Part shown: positions 42,901-53,545 of the stretch, in pieces
Position numbering within the stretch: position 1 is the first letter of the stretch
Layout of the letters: every line of letters starts with the position of its first letter
DNA from: Brassica napus
Lineage: Eukaryota; Streptophyta; Magnoliopsida; Brassicales; Brassicaceae
NCBI RefSeq assembly: GCF_020379485.1
Contig: NC_063435.1
Span: 4,272,162 to 4,336,161 of the forward strand
Length of the DNA: 64,000 bases
Direction of reading: 5' to 3'
Translations under genes and position numbers: made by a program
Notes under the pieces: generated by a model
Seen by the model: the letters and a program-made list of their open reading frames with translations, nothing else
Told to the model about the DNA's origin: nothing
Databases searched by the model: none

Positions 42901-43993
42901 ACCAAGACAATGGAATGAGAAGTTTGATGCTTATATCACAGAGATTGGGTTTGTAAGAAGTGAGTATGACAGTTGTGCTTACATCAAGGAGCTAGCAGAC
43001 GGGTCAAAGATGTATCTTCTCATCTATGTAGATGATATGCTAGTAGCAGCCAAGGATCTAGAAGCTATTCAACATCTCAAGAAGGAGCTTAGTTTGAAGT
43101 TTGAAATGAAAGACTTGGGTGCTGCTAAAAGGATACTGGGTATGGAGATTGTTAGAGACAGAGCCGCTGGTGAACTATGGTTGTCACAAGAAAGTTACCT
43201 GAACAAGATCTTAGACACCTATGGAATGCTTGAAGCCAAGCCAGTCTCAACACCTCTGGGAGCCCATCTGAAGCTGAGCTCTGCAACTGAAGAGCAGATA
43301 GCGCAAGATGAAGAGTTTATGAAGTCAGTTCCTTATTCAAATGCTGTTGGCAGTATCATGTACGCAATGACAGGAACCCGTCCTGATCTAGCCTATCCAG
43401 TAGGGATCATCAGCCGGTACATGAGCAACCCTATCAAAGATCACTGGAATGGAGTAAAGTGGGTCATGAGATATATCAAGGGTACTCTGACCACAAAGAT
43501 GTTGTTCAAAAGGAGTTCTGAGTTCAAGATCACTGGTTACTGCGATGCTGACTTTGCTGCAGACCCTGATCGAAGAAGATCAATCACTGGTTTGGTGTTC
43601 ACTCTTGGAGGAAACACTATAAGCTGGAAATCAGGATTGCAGCGAGTTGTTGCCTTGTCTACGACAGAGTCTGAGTATATGTCGTTGACTGAAGCTGTGA
43701 AGGAAGCCGTATGGCTTAAAGGGTTACTGAAGGAGTTTGGTTATGATCAGAAAAGTGTGGAGATTTTCTGTGATTCTCAAAGTGCTATCGCACTCTCCAA
43801 GAACAATGTGCATCATGAACGAACGAAGCACATCGATGTCAAGTGTCACTACATACGGGAGATCATTGCTAGTGGTGACATTGATGTTGTGAAGATTTCA
43901 ACTGAGAAGAATCCGGCTGATATCTTCACGAAGACTCTGGCAGTTAGCAAGTTTCAAACCGCTTTGAACTTGCTACATGTCAGGCCTGAGTAG
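39911..43993 (+). CDS. Copia 2 gag-pol polyprotein (1360 aa, complete)
   Basis: Single uninterrupted frame from an ATG 64 bases after the 5' LTR. Order: gag capsid-like domain (from residue 10, FDGRGDYTMWKEKL); basic RS-rich stretch; CCHC zinc knuckle (CWNCGEDGHFKASC, about residue 251); aspartic protease (VMDTGCSYHM, about 317); GAG-pre-integrase (LWHRRLGHMS); integrase D-D-E (VDDYTRK about 527, RTDNGLEF about 568, NGVAERMNR about 605); reverse transcriptase (RLVAKGYAQREGIDYHEIFA, YVDDMLVA about 1039); and RNase H (YCDADFAADPDRRRS, then HIDVKCHYIRE). Every catalytic residue I can check is present, so the protein is probably functional. The gag and pol parts share one frame with no slip site, as usual in Copia. 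Confidence 0.96.
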   Translation: MSSARIEVEKFDGRGDYTMWKEKLMAHLDILGLSAALKETEAVEVQPDGSKQTEEEAKEKAEKMEALDEKRRKARSTIVLSVTDRVLRKIKKEQTAAAMISALDKLYMSKALPNRIYLKQKLYGFKMSENLSIEGNIDEFLQIITDLENTNVAISDEDQAILLLMSLPKPFDQLRDTLKYGTGRSILTLDEVIAAIYSKELEFGSNKKSIKGQAEGLFAKGKGDSRGRSEGRDRNNKSSRTRSKSRSKKGCWNCGEDGHFKASCPNKSKGQTRPKDYNHGRGESSGGDGNLAEATGLYVSEALSSTDVHLEDEWVMDTGCSYHMTHKRDWFEDLNEEAGGSVRMGNQTVSRVRGVGTVRVKNEAGLSVLLTNVRYIPDMDRNLLSLGTLEKAGYKFESENGILSVKAGDQILLTGRRYDTLYLLQWRPVTNAALIARQDDTVLWHRRLGHMSMKNMNILLKKGFLDRKKVSNMEPCEDCIYGRAKRVGFNLAQHDTREKLEYVHSDLWGAPSVPQSLGRNQYFISFVDDYTRKVWVYFLKTKDEAFEKFVEWLSLVENQSERRLKTLRTDNGLEFCNRQFNEFCEAKGIQRHRTCAYTPQQNGVAERMNRTLMEKVRSILSDSGLPKRFWAEATQTAATLINKTPSSALNFDIPDKKWFGRTPAYSYLRRFGCVAFVHTDDGKLNPRAKKGVLVGYPPGVKGYKVWLLEEKKCVVSRNVLFQENASYKDVMTKQPDSYEEEDASSGSYLDLDLEAEDSITSGGEGNNDQLSSSSVRSVPGSPSSSVGTSGSSHDATRQTPLSYHLARDRDRRDVRPPRRFDDEDYFAEALYTSEDGGEVEPEDYREATRSVNWEEWKAAMDDEMRSQAKNHTWTVVKRPENQRVIGSRWIYKYKLGIPGVEQSRFKARLVAKGYAQREGIDYHEIFAPVVKHVSIRILLSMVVQEDMELEQLDVKTAFLHGELNEKIYMAPPEGFESLFQEDEVCLLNKSLYGLKQAPRQWNEKFDAYITEIGFVRSEYDSCAYIKELADGSKMYLLIYVDDMLVAAKDLEAIQHLKKELSLKFEMKDLGAAKRILGMEIVRDRAAGELWLSQESYLNKILDTYGMLEAKPVSTPLGAHLKLSSATEEQIAQDEEFMKSVPYSNAVGSIMYAMTGTRPDLAYPVGIISRYMSNPIKDHWNGVKWVMRYIKGTLTTKMLFKRSSEFKITGYCDADFAADPDRRRSITGLVFTLGGNTISWKSGLQRVVALSTTESEYMSLTEAVKEAVWLKGLLKEFGYDQKSVEIFCDSQSAIALSKNNVHHERTKHIDVKCHYIREIIASGDIDVVKISTEKNPADIFTKTLAVSKFQTALNLLHVRPE

Positions 43994-44111
43994 TAAAACT
44001 CAGGGGATCCGAGTCTTGGAATCCTGCAACTAGATTCAAAGGTATTGTTTCTCTCTCTCTCAATGTGTGTGTGGAAGTTTGGTTCTGTCATCACGATTTC
44101 AGGTGGAGATT

Positions 44112-44846
44112 TGTGAAGATGAAACCTTGATGACCAAGCAACTACCAACTTCAAAGTGTACTCAGACTTAACTCAAGTTCTAACTACGGATGGTGTATAT
44201 CAAACCCGAGTTAGACATGCTTTTGGGACCACTTCTTGGGAAACGGCTACACCGCCTCTTCATGATCGTACCGTTGTCCTTTGTGTCTCCAAGAGTTCAA
44301 AAGCACATTTGGAATGTTGTGATAAGCGTGACTTGATGATGCAAGACAGCGTTCAAGTTTGGAAGAAGCGTTTGCGTTAGGTTAAACACACAAGGTTCAA
44401 GACTTTTATATAAATAGAAGGTCTTGTTGTATTGAGAGGTTACAAGAGAGAGAAACAAGATACAGAGATAGTGTGAAGAGAGAAAACTTGTAAAGGTCTA
44501 AGCTTTGTGTTTAGTTTTCTCTAGCTTTAGGAGTTGACAGAGTGAATCTTGAGTGCTAGTGAAGGGCATTGAGATGGGTCACTTGTAGCTCCTTTTGTAA
44601 CACTATCTGAATCTTGTGGATTCCGAGTTAAAGACTCGGCCAGACGTAGCTACCCTAGTTAACGGGAGTGAACTGGATAAAGTCTTGTGTGTGCTCCCTT
44701 TCTTTATCTTCTGCTTTGTCTCTTCAACCTTCTCTCTCTCTGGTTCGAACAACAACTCTGTTTCCTCTGTTCTTGTCTTCTGTTCACGTGTTTGTTGAGT
44801 CTTCTCCTAAGGAAAGTCGACGCCTTTAGGGTAAAGAAACTCAACA
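44112..44846 (+). repeat. Copia 2 3' LTR (735 bp)
   Basis: Matches the 5' LTR except at one base. It is preceded by a short untranslated stretch that resembles a GT-AG intron (44038-44102), which may be coincidental. Confidence 0.95.
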
Positions 44847-44930
44847 GTCATCAACATCTAGTTCGTTGAAGAGGATGTAGAAGTAGATCGGAATGTAGCA
44901 AGGTGTTGGAAGATTCGTATTCATTAGATA
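44847..44930 (+). pseudogene. ATL63-type gene, 3' part after Copia 2
   Basis: Continues the gene after GTCAT. In one frame it reads as a serine-rich tail (SSTSSSLKRM, then stop), matching the Ser-rich C-terminus of ATL63; this frame differs from that of the RING domain, so at least one further frame change exists. The tail is cut short compared with the family. Confidence 0.65.
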
Positions 44931-46250
44931 TACTACTATTTTTTTTTTATAAATCTTGTCACAGTTTTGGAAATGGAATATGAATAATATTTTAGAGTTC
45001 AATCAAAGTAAAATTTGCACATCAAATGAGATGAGAGGTTGTTTCTGAAACTCTACTTTTTGATTGCTTACTCTGTATCATTCTTTGTATTTCTCAGACA
45101 TGACCCTGAAACTTCTCACATTACTTCAATCCAATCATCCCCTAAAGCTAAACTATTCACTCTCAGTAAAAGATAATGTGCATATAGACAAAGTGTGGTC
45201 ACGCAATGGAAAACCAAGAAGAGGCAATAAATGGATAGAATTAGTGATTACGTTGCTAAGCGTATTAACCTGAACCAACTGTCTTAACCTGTAAGTCTTA
45301 CACATTTTAACTTCCTATGCGTATATAATGAAAATGAATGATTGGGCCCTGTGACTAACACTATGCTTCAAGAAGGTGTCACTGAAACTATTAACCCATT
45401 TTGGTGTTATTTGAAAGTATGTGTCTAGGTAGTTGCATTGAAGGGAAATGTTCAAGAAGTAGAGCTGAAGATAAGGAGTTTATGGGTGTTGATAGAGATG
45501 CTTTGATGCAAGTGCTTAAACTAGATATATCAAGATAGCTATGGGAGGGTGTGTCTGACCAAATATATCAACAACATACCGAATGAGAATGTTTGGTCTA
45601 AAAAGATTTTTGGCTGTATTCTTGAAACTCTGTGCACCATCAGAGATGTCCATTAATAGCAGAAGAATTTGTTTTCTTATGAGACTGAGAGAACAAAGAC
45701 CTGATCAAACTCTTTTTAGACCAAAGTTTTGGTATCGGCCCGTAATTTAGGCTAAAAGCTCTTCTTAAGGCCTATTTAAATCTTGATCGGCTTTTCTTAA
45801 TCTTCTTGGTCTGGCACACATTCTGCATTTTTTTTTTCTTTCTTGAATATTATCTCTTTCAGAATCATTCAGTCATTAGGTCTAGTTGTAAATAAGAAAC
45901 TGCTATTTTGTAAAATAATAGTGCAATTTTGTATTTTAGCTAATTATATGTTTTCTTTTCTATTTTTGCAGAAATGAGTGTTTTGTTAACAATTATTTAT
46001 CGTTCCTACATTTGCAAGATTTTTTTTCTCTCTTCTTTGTTGTTGCTATTTGTGCTATTAGCATCTACTATTGTTGACCAACAATACACAAATCTAAGCT
46101 ATTTAGACATTTACTATTCTTCCTTACCGCATTTTTTAGGATCTACTATATAGTTTACATTTTTTAAAGAAACAACACTTACATTACTCTTTGACAGCAA
46201 ATAATCATATTCAAAGAAAAACAAAAGTTAGCTGCTAATCACGTTCACAT
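44931..46250. other. Intergenic; weak decayed-coding signal 45060-45700
   Basis: No gene can be supported. Short frames at 45064-45273 and around 45420-45690 look like degraded coding sequence or transposon, with no family I can name. Confidence 0.4.
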
Positions 46251-46872
46251 GAGCTTGATTGGTTTCTCCGCTACCACCCGCAAACGCAGCTTTTGCGGTT
46301 GGTAGCGGTTGACAGCGTTTCGAAACAATCATATAAACCGCTACAAATCGCTTCAAACCGCTCCGAACCTCTTAAATTCAAAAGCTGGTTCCAGCTAGCG
46401 TTTGCGGTTGCGGGCGGTTGCGGGAAGATAATTTTTTTTTCTTTTTTTAAAAACCATATAAATACAAAAATAAAAATATTCAATAAATTTTTTAAAATGG
46501 AATTATAAAAATACTAAAATATATCTATTATATTTTAATTAATATTATAAAATTTTAAAATAAAAATATTTTCTATAATTTTAAAATTTTAAAACTATAA
46601 CTTTGAAAATATAATTTACATATTTATTATAATATTATGATTTTTGATATTTTTATAATTATATAAAATGTAAATATTGTTAATTTATTATTTAACCGCT
46701 GTTGTATTTGGTAGCTAACCAGTCATAAGTATCCCGCAAACGCACCAATTTCTAACCCCAGAACCAGTCGTACAAATCTCTTAAAACAGCTAAAACCCGC
46801 AACCACCCGCATCTGCAAACGCCCGCAGCCGCAACCGCAACCGCAACCGCTGCGTTTGAACCAGTCAGGCCC
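46251..46872. mobile_element. hAT-like MITE with GC-rich ends (~620 bp)
   Basis: The ends GAGCTTGATTGGTT and (reverse complement of the right edge) GGGCCTGACTGGTT are imperfect inverted repeats. Both arms then carry repeated GCGGTTGCGG / CCGCAACCGC units, while the centre is very AT-rich. This sharp GC-AT-GC layout is typical of certain Brassicaceae hAT MITEs. No 8-bp target duplication could be confirmed. Confidence 0.6.
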
Positions 46873-47020
46873 TTATAACACGAATCTAACTATCTAAAGA
46901 CAAGCCGAAAGCTACCACTTCCCATTTCGAACTTTACAAATATGGAAACTTCCAAAACAGATAAAACAAATATTTTTAAATATTCCAATTTCCCTATAGA
47001 ATTATAACAAAAAAAAAAAT

Positions 47021-47788
47021 CTAGGAACTAGGCCTGTGACGCGAATACGAACAAGACGAACACCTGACGAGACCATTCTCGTTGCACGTCGAGCATGTTC
47101 TAAACCCTAACTTCTCCGTATACACCTTATGACTACCGTGACAGTCGTTGCACGGTACGAACCTATAACCGCCGCACATCTCACAAACCCCTCGCTCAAC
47201 CCTCGGCAACTCTCGTACGAGCTTCTTCAGCTCCCCGGTCTCGTGAAGCTGTATCACCTCCTCCGCTCCACCTACGTAACGTCCGCCGATAAACACGCGC
47301 GGCAGCTTCGGAATATCTTTCCTCCCGCCGAGGAAGATCCGCTCCAGCTCCGCCGCGTAAGACGCGTCCATTGAGAGATCTCTCTCGTCGATTCGCACCG
47401 GGAAGGTGCGGAGGATCGTCGTGACTGCTCGGCAGTCCTCGAACGTGGGACGAACGACGCGGAGGCTGGTGAAGTAGACGACGATGCTGCTCTCCGCGCC
47501 GGGGATGGAGATCCGTATAACATCTGGTTCGTGATTCCGCCGTAGAGTGACAGGCTCGGAGTCTGCGCGGAGGAGGTGGTTAGAGGGAGGAGTTGGCCAG
47601 GAGCGGAGGATCAAGTTGGCAGTGCAGACTCGGTGAAGAACTCTGGAAAGAGAGGGAGAAGAAGGGAGAGAAGAGGAGTCGTCTGTGCAGAGGTGGTGGT
47701 CCTGGTGGACGTCTTTGAAGGAGAAAGAGGCGGTGGGAGAGTATGTTTTGTGCGTCTTAACCGACGATTTGCGCCACGGCCGCCACAT
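47021..47788 (-). CDS. Glutaredoxin-like protein with C-terminal zinc cysteines (At5g58530-like)
   Basis: Single-exon 255-aa protein. The start ATG (47786-47788) yields MWRPWRKSSVKTHK. A disordered N-terminus is followed by a glutaredoxin fold (about residues 95-195: IVVYFTSLRVVRPTFEDC, then LPRVFIGGRYVGGAEEVIQL, with the cis-proline and GG of glutaredoxins). The active-site CxxC/CxxS is absent; the fold instead has VVRPTFEDC, so it is probably not a classical oxidoreductase. The C-terminus has repeated CxxC/CxxS pairs (CEMCGGYRFVPCNDCHGS, CSTCNENGLVRCSSC) that resemble a DnaJ-type zinc-binding knuckle. Such GRXs are a plant-specific class of unknown function. Position matches At5g58530. The C-terminus ends abruptly after the last CSSC. 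Confidence 0.88.
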   Translation of the reverse strand: MWRPWRKSSVKTHKTYSPTASFSFKDVHQDHHLCTDDSSSLPSSPSLSRVLHRVCTANLILRSWPTPPSNHLLRADSEPVTLRRNHEPDVIRISIPGAESSIVVYFTSLRVVRPTFEDCRAVTTILRTFPVRIDERDLSMDASYAAELERIFLGGRKDIPKLPRVFIGGRYVGGAEEVIQLHETGELKKLVRELPRVERGVCEMCGGYRFVPCNDCHGSHKVYTEKLGFRTCSTCNENGLVRCSSCSYSRHRPSS

Positions 47789-48760
47789 TGACGGTGTAGA
47801 ACGGCGGAGAAAATAACTTAAGGCTTGTGTGAATTTGGATTTGGAGAGAGAGAGAGAGGAGACTGCTGGTTAAAAATGGTTGTAAGATTGGTATATAGTT
47901 ATTTTTTCTAGCATTTTGCTTGTGTGAGTTAAAACAACACTGGTTATGACAAAACAGGTGAATTTAGTGTTATTAATTATAGTTTGTATTCTGTCTAATG
48001 CGTTTCTTCATTCATGTTGATGTGGAAAAAAACAAATGAAGTAAGAGTAAAGAGGAATAATAACGTGATGAGCGACCAGCCAACAAAATGATTACTGTAA
48101 CATACTAACAAAAAGTACAGCCAAAGTTATATACTACTCCTTATTCGTATTTTATTAGACATTTAAATCGAATCTTAAATAGACAGTGCAGTGCTAACTG
48201 CTCGGGAAAACCGTCTTTGACAGCTTGTGATGACCATATTTTCTTGGTCGACGATGACCAGACAATTTGATAATACCAATGCCATCCAGATTGGTTTTAA
48301 CAATTTAACAAGTGAAATGATACTATTTTCATTCTCTTTTCTTACTCTTTATTCACAAGTTATTCTACGAAAGATTTATTGATTGATGCAGAAGCCCTAC
48401 GATAATTTAATTTTCAAAGGTCAATTTTGTTGTTTAATCAGGTTTTGATGTCAATATTATGACGCACACAACAACAAAAGTTGATAATCAGGTTTTGATG
48501 TCAATATTAACAATTTAGTGATTATGGATAGCGGAAGACGGGTACAACTAAAAGGGCACGTGGAGTAGTGGATTCTGACAAGCTTCACGTGTCACCACTT
48601 TGACGAAAGCTAAAGATGACAATGTCTCCTTCCCGCATCTTTTTCACATTATTATGTGCGTGTATGCGTTTAGTACAATGTACACCGTATGGTAGCGTCG
48701 GGCCTATGGATTCTCCTATATGACGGCCTCTGAAACAACCCAATTCGTATAGTTTAGCAT
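47789..48760. other. Upstream of the glutaredoxin-like gene; no other gene seen
   Basis: A (GA)n tract near 47845-47860 lies in the likely 5' leader on the minus strand. The remainder is non-coding. A 24-bp direct repeat (AATCAGGTTTTGATGTCAATATTA start) occurs at about 48437 and 48485. Confidence 0.45.
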
Positions 48761-51370
48761 AAACTTGTGAAATCCATGTCTTATTTTCCCTCTCTATTCC
48801 AGATTCGCATTTTTGGGCTTGCCTTTAATTTTGAAAAAACATTTTCACTCTTTGTTACTATTCCATATGTTGTTCACTTGTTCCTATCGTGTTTCAAATT
48901 TTTTTTTTTTTTAAAGTTCACTACACAAACTAGACAAAGTCTAGTAATTCGTATACTAGACAATGTAATAATGATGATCGAAATGATATTTTCTCTATTT
49001 CGAAAAAAGGCTTGGTATTAACCAAACCTACACAAACTCCTTCACTCTATGTCTATATCCGTTTAACACAAGTGACCGGAGAGGGGAAGAAATCGAGACA
49101 TACGGAATGTACGTTGCTGGAACATCTAACGATCTCCGAGTTGTACCTTCTGTTCCAGCGATTGATTTCTTTCACAAACCGTACGATATTTCTTTGTTGT
49201 TACAGGGCTGATTTAACCGTACGATATTAATTAATGCATCTGTTCTTGAATACAAATCTAGCAAAATGAACAAATTTCTAATTAAGCGTAATTTTCTGTT
49301 TGATGTGTACTAATTCAGACTCACATATATATACTCACATATATATACTAGGTAATAATCCGTGCAAGAATGTAATTATTAGTTTTGTTATTTTTAATAA
49401 GAAAACATTAAATATGTTTAATCTGGATATCAGTTTAGTTTTAATTAAATTAGTTTTTTGATTTTTAATCTCTTAAAATATAACTATAATTCTAAATCAA
49501 TATTTATTTTGGTTTGTTTGGTTCAAATTGTTATGTTTTTGGTTTTCCGGTGATAACCAAAAATTATTATTATTTGTTTAGTTTCAGATTTCATGAATTT
49601 TAGATAGTCCTAATGTCAAACAAATGATTTCATATTATAGTTTTTAAACATATAGTAGTTAAAAAAAAAGAAAAATAAAGTTATTAAGAAAAATTATTTT
49701 ATTAGAATTTGGTCGATAGTGAGAGAAGCATTAAAAAATATTTCAACTTCTAAAAAAATTAGATACTTCAGTTGTGGTGAATATTTAGTTATATAGGTGC
49801 TCACGTCAATGTCTACATGTATGTGTATGTAAAGTATATAAAATCGGTTGGTAAATATATAAAGATACTGTTAATCAATATTAAATGATACTCCCTCCGT
49901 TTTTTTGTATGATGTCTTGAATATAGTTTTGTTCAATTTGTATGCTGTCTTAAAACTTTCTATGCAAAACTATTTAAACAATTGATTAAAATATTAAAAG
50001 TTAATGTGTAGTTTTTGTCCTGTTTGTTCAGCATAACAATGATTAATTATTTTTAGTTACTTTTTTTAACCAAGTGGTTTTATTAAAAGTAAAATTTTAA
50101 TTTATGTGTTTATGCTAAAATATGTTGCAAAAAGAAACAGATGAAGGATAAAATTCTAAAAATAAAATCAATTAAAAATAAAATAAGACTAGACATTAGT
50201 GAATATGTGTGTGTATTTAAGTCTTTTGTAATATTAAGGAATGGGTAATCTTTCTCCATTAATCGACCTGATTTGATTGTCGTTGATATATCATAGACGC
50301 TTGATTTGCATATAACTTAAATTCCCTGCGTGTGTTTTTTTTTCTTAGAACAAAGTTTCAAAGAATGTGCCATTTGTTAATTGTTACTAGTATTTGAATC
50401 TTTTGTTAATTTTAATACTATTTTGTGTCATCATCTGAAGTTTAAAACATAATGGACTCAAAATGAGTCGAGATGGCGTAAATGCTATTCGAGATCTCTC
50501 ATTTCCAGTGTTATCATTCAGAAAAAAATACACCCAACAAACAATTTATAAAGACAAGAAAAGATAAGTTATGTTACCTTTGTGTAATCATGCTATGCCA
50601 TCTTTGATGAATTAGATTGAGTGGTCTTTAAAATGATTTGCTAATGTATACAAATAAATTGAGTTATGTTTATGTTATTTTATAGCACAAAATGAGATCA
50701 ATCATTTTGTTTGTTTGACAGCAGATGAGATCTTATGATTATGTTATGCCATAATGAATTTATGATTATGTTGTAGGTTTATATGAGATTTAGAAGAAAA
50801 CAAAAACATGCTATACGTATACGATGGATGATCTACTCAAAAGTGAAAAGGCGTGACCGCATAGGTATGGAACTAAGCACTAAACACAAAATGTTAAGTA
50901 AATGGCGAGTGAGTGATGAAATCAAATTGCGTGGATTAGACAATTAGAACTTTACTGGCCAATATTTTTCTTCATTCTCTTGACCCACTACCAACTCCTC
51001 ACCATTTCTTTTCTCTTTCTCATTTTCGTATTTTATCAGATCCAATGCCATTGCATGTTTATATTAGTATTTTACAAAAGAAGTCTTACTGCGATTCCAT
51101 GATTTATAACAATGTCAAGTTGAAATACTGAGAATTTAGCAAGCAGTCTTCATGGCAGTTGACTAGTTGTTGGTCTATCTACCATGGGTTTATTTGATAA
51201 TATATGACGTCAATAACGTACTAATTAAGCAGGATGCACAGTTAGTAACAACCTTTGAGGCTATCATGCTTACAGCTACTAATCAGCGAACAATTAATTT
51301 CAATGAGAGAACATGGTAAAGAAATTAACTATCTGTTGAAACTTGAAAGGGAAAAAGTTGCGTTTCCTAT
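48761..51370. other. Transposon-rich AT-rich intergenic DNA
   Basis: No gene supported. A minus-strand Helitron 3' terminus is visible at 49348 (CTAG, then GTAATAATCCGTGCAAG), but the partner end was not found. A Stowaway-like left end (CTCCCTCCGTTTTTTT) lies at 49893 without a matching right end. Confidence 0.45.
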
Positions 51371-51664
51371 AAGACCATCTCCAATATATTTCTCTATTTT
51401 TTTCTCTATAATAGAGGAACTCTATAATAGAGGTGAATTTCTCTCCAATGTATTCCTCTATTTTTTCCTCTAAAAAGGAATATTCTTGGAAGATTCTTTT
51501 TTTATTTTACATTTTACACCTCTAACTTGTAAATGTTGAAAATTAACCCATTCATTATATTTTTTGAATTTTTTTCATAAAATTGCAATATTATTTAAAT
51601 TAAACATTTTATTAAAAAAGACATTAGACAAAAAATAAAACAAAGTACCATTATCTAACAATCA

Positions 51665-51990
51665 TTATTACAAAATGTTTCTCATAAATGATCAATTAAT
51701 GCATTTCGAAGTGAGAAATAAGTTTCTTTATCTTTGATTTTTCTGAATCGACTTAAAAACTCTTGGAATCGGTTATCTTTGGACTTCCAGAGGTGGAGCT
51801 TCTCTTCCAATTCCAATCGGTGCATCGAGATCACGCTCGTCCTCAATAATAATATTATGTAAAATTATACATGTAGTACTTTTTTTTCCAAAAACGTACA
51901 TCTTTCACAATCGCAAAACGTGATTGTAAAACTCCGAATGCATGTTCTACATCTTTTCTACATGCTTCTTGTTGTGCTGCAAAATATATT
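51665..51990 (-). pseudogene. Harbinger (PIF) transposase C-terminal fragment
   Basis: Minus-strand translation with frameshifts: QQEACRKDVEHAFGVLQSRF and AIVKDVRFWKK, then ILHNIIIEDERDLDAPIGIG and REAPPLEVQ, then FQEFLSRFRKIKDKETYFSL to a stop. RKDVExAFGVLQxRFxIV and ILHNMIxEDE are hallmarks of plant PIF/Harbinger DDE transposases. The N-terminal catalytic part is absent and at least two frame changes are needed. Confidence 0.8.
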
Positions 51991-52071
51991 TTTTTTGGAG
52001 TATTAAGTTGTTTTAATATGTTGTATTGATTAATATTTAAATAAAAAGTCTTTGACTTTTAAATAAAATAA

Positions 52072-53545
52072 CTAGATTTTGACCCGCGTTTTCCAAGCGC
52101 GGGGTTGTTGGATTATATTATAATACAAAGTTTTATTATATCGAAAAACATAATTTTTAACAGCTATATAATCTACAAATTAGTTTATTTGAGATTTTAT
52201 TTGTACACTTTTACGTAAGTTTTTTTTCGACATGAGAATTATATCCGGATCAAAAAAATAAACCAAACCGACTCAAAATTATAGGTTAGTTCAGGTCCAG
52301 AAAAGATAACCTATTGTGTTTTTTTTATCCGCAGGTCTTTGTTTGAGTTCGGGTCCTACCCTAGACCCGATCATAAATATGTGTTTATTAGGTATATTTG
52401 GATATTACGAATATGTTTCCGGTATTATGGATATTTTTTTAAGTTTTTGGTTTATGATTAGAGTTTTGATTTCAGGTAAATTTTTCAAATTAAAAAAAAA
52501 AAGGTATTTGGATAAAATTTTGGGTATTTTTCAGTTCATCGTGTTAGATTTTGAATGAGATTTTAAAATTTTAGGTATTTGAATTTTTTTGGTATTTGTT
52601 TGGAGTTTTAAATACTTTTCGTGTTTCAGATATTTTCAGATTTTTTATATATTTTGAATTCTTTTAGGATCTTAAATACCTGAACAGATGTGGACTCATT
52701 ACGTCCATATCAGGTCCAATAACCTTTTGATATAGATTTTTAACGTTATTGTACAAAAACATGGTTGAAGAAATATTTTTCTGAGTAAAAGTATCATAAG
52801 AAATAATATTAAGATCTGCTAAAAATATTTAAAATATTGTATGATTAGAATGATTAATATATTATCAGAAAATAATAAATAGTTATACATAACTCCAACA
52901 ACATTTTATATTAGATTTTTTAAAACTCTTTTCCTTTTAATAGTATTAATTCGTTTTAAGTGAAAGTATATAAAAGTATAATATCTAAACGAATAATTTT
53001 CAAAATCTTGAATAATCAATACTGATATCGTGAAGTCGGGTTAGCTTTAATAGAACCAATAAATTTCTTCATTTTTGTGAAGGTAACATGAATATTCAGA
53101 AAAATCATTTTTAAATATGAAAATATTATCAAACTATAGACGGTTGAAAGTTTAGTATATGATATGAGATTTTAGTGGGAAAATTTATATATGATATGAT
53201 TACTTTATTATAAACGAAAGAGAAAGTTAGAATGTACACATATATGTTTTGTAATTTATCTTGTTTTAAATCATATATTATATGATAAAAGTGATAATAT
53301 AAAACATTAGTTTCAATGCTTTTACGATTAAAAATCAAAATGATAAATATAATAATAGTAATGATTAGGATTTAGGAGCGATTTAAATAAATAAAAGAAT
53401 TGACTAAATTATTGTTAGAGAAATATATGGCAACATAGTTAGTATAAATTTAAGGTAAGACAAAAAAATAATGAGTTATATGAAATGGTCCAAACAACTT
53501 TTATAGGTAGATTTTTTTAGACTCCTTCCCTTTTAATAGTATTGA
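52072..53545 (-). mobile_element. Non-autonomous Helitron nested in the Harbinger element (1.47 kb)
   Basis: In minus orientation the 3' terminus is CCCGCG-CTTGGAAAA-CGCGGG hairpin, GTCAAAAT, CTAG|T (CTAG at 52072-52075), and the 5' terminus is A|TCAATACTATTAAAAGGGAA (ending 53545). Both flanks obey the A/T rule. A second copy of the 5'-end sequence lies inside at about 52890-52950 (ACTCTTTTCCTTTTAATAGT), so the element is either two overlapping Helitrons or has a duplicated 5' end. No coding capacity. Confidence 0.75.

Larger units (their letters stand above)
39113..44846 (+). mobile_element. Ty1/Copia LTR retrotransposon 2 (5.73 kb), intact and very young
   Basis: Both 735-bp LTRs, one observed difference, perfect 5-bp GTCAT target duplication, initiator tRNA-Met primer site (TGGTATCAGAGC, 39851-39862), uninterrupted 1360-aa gag-pol and a purine-rich tract (AGGTGGAGA) before the 3' LTR. 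Protease and gag style (CWNCGEDGHFKASC, DTGCSYHMT) suggest the Tork lineage. All parts needed for autonomous transposition look present. It lies in the coding tail of the ATL63-type gene, in the same orientation as that gene. Confidence 0.97.

Noticed and set aside
49348..49900. A full Helitron starting at CTAG 49348 on the minus strand
   Set aside because: The 3' end is plausible but its hairpin is weak and no 5' end was found, so only the terminus is noted.
49893..50240. Stowaway-like MITE starting CTCCCTCCGTTT
   Set aside because: Only the left end is recognisable; no matching right end or TA flank, so boundaries cannot be given.
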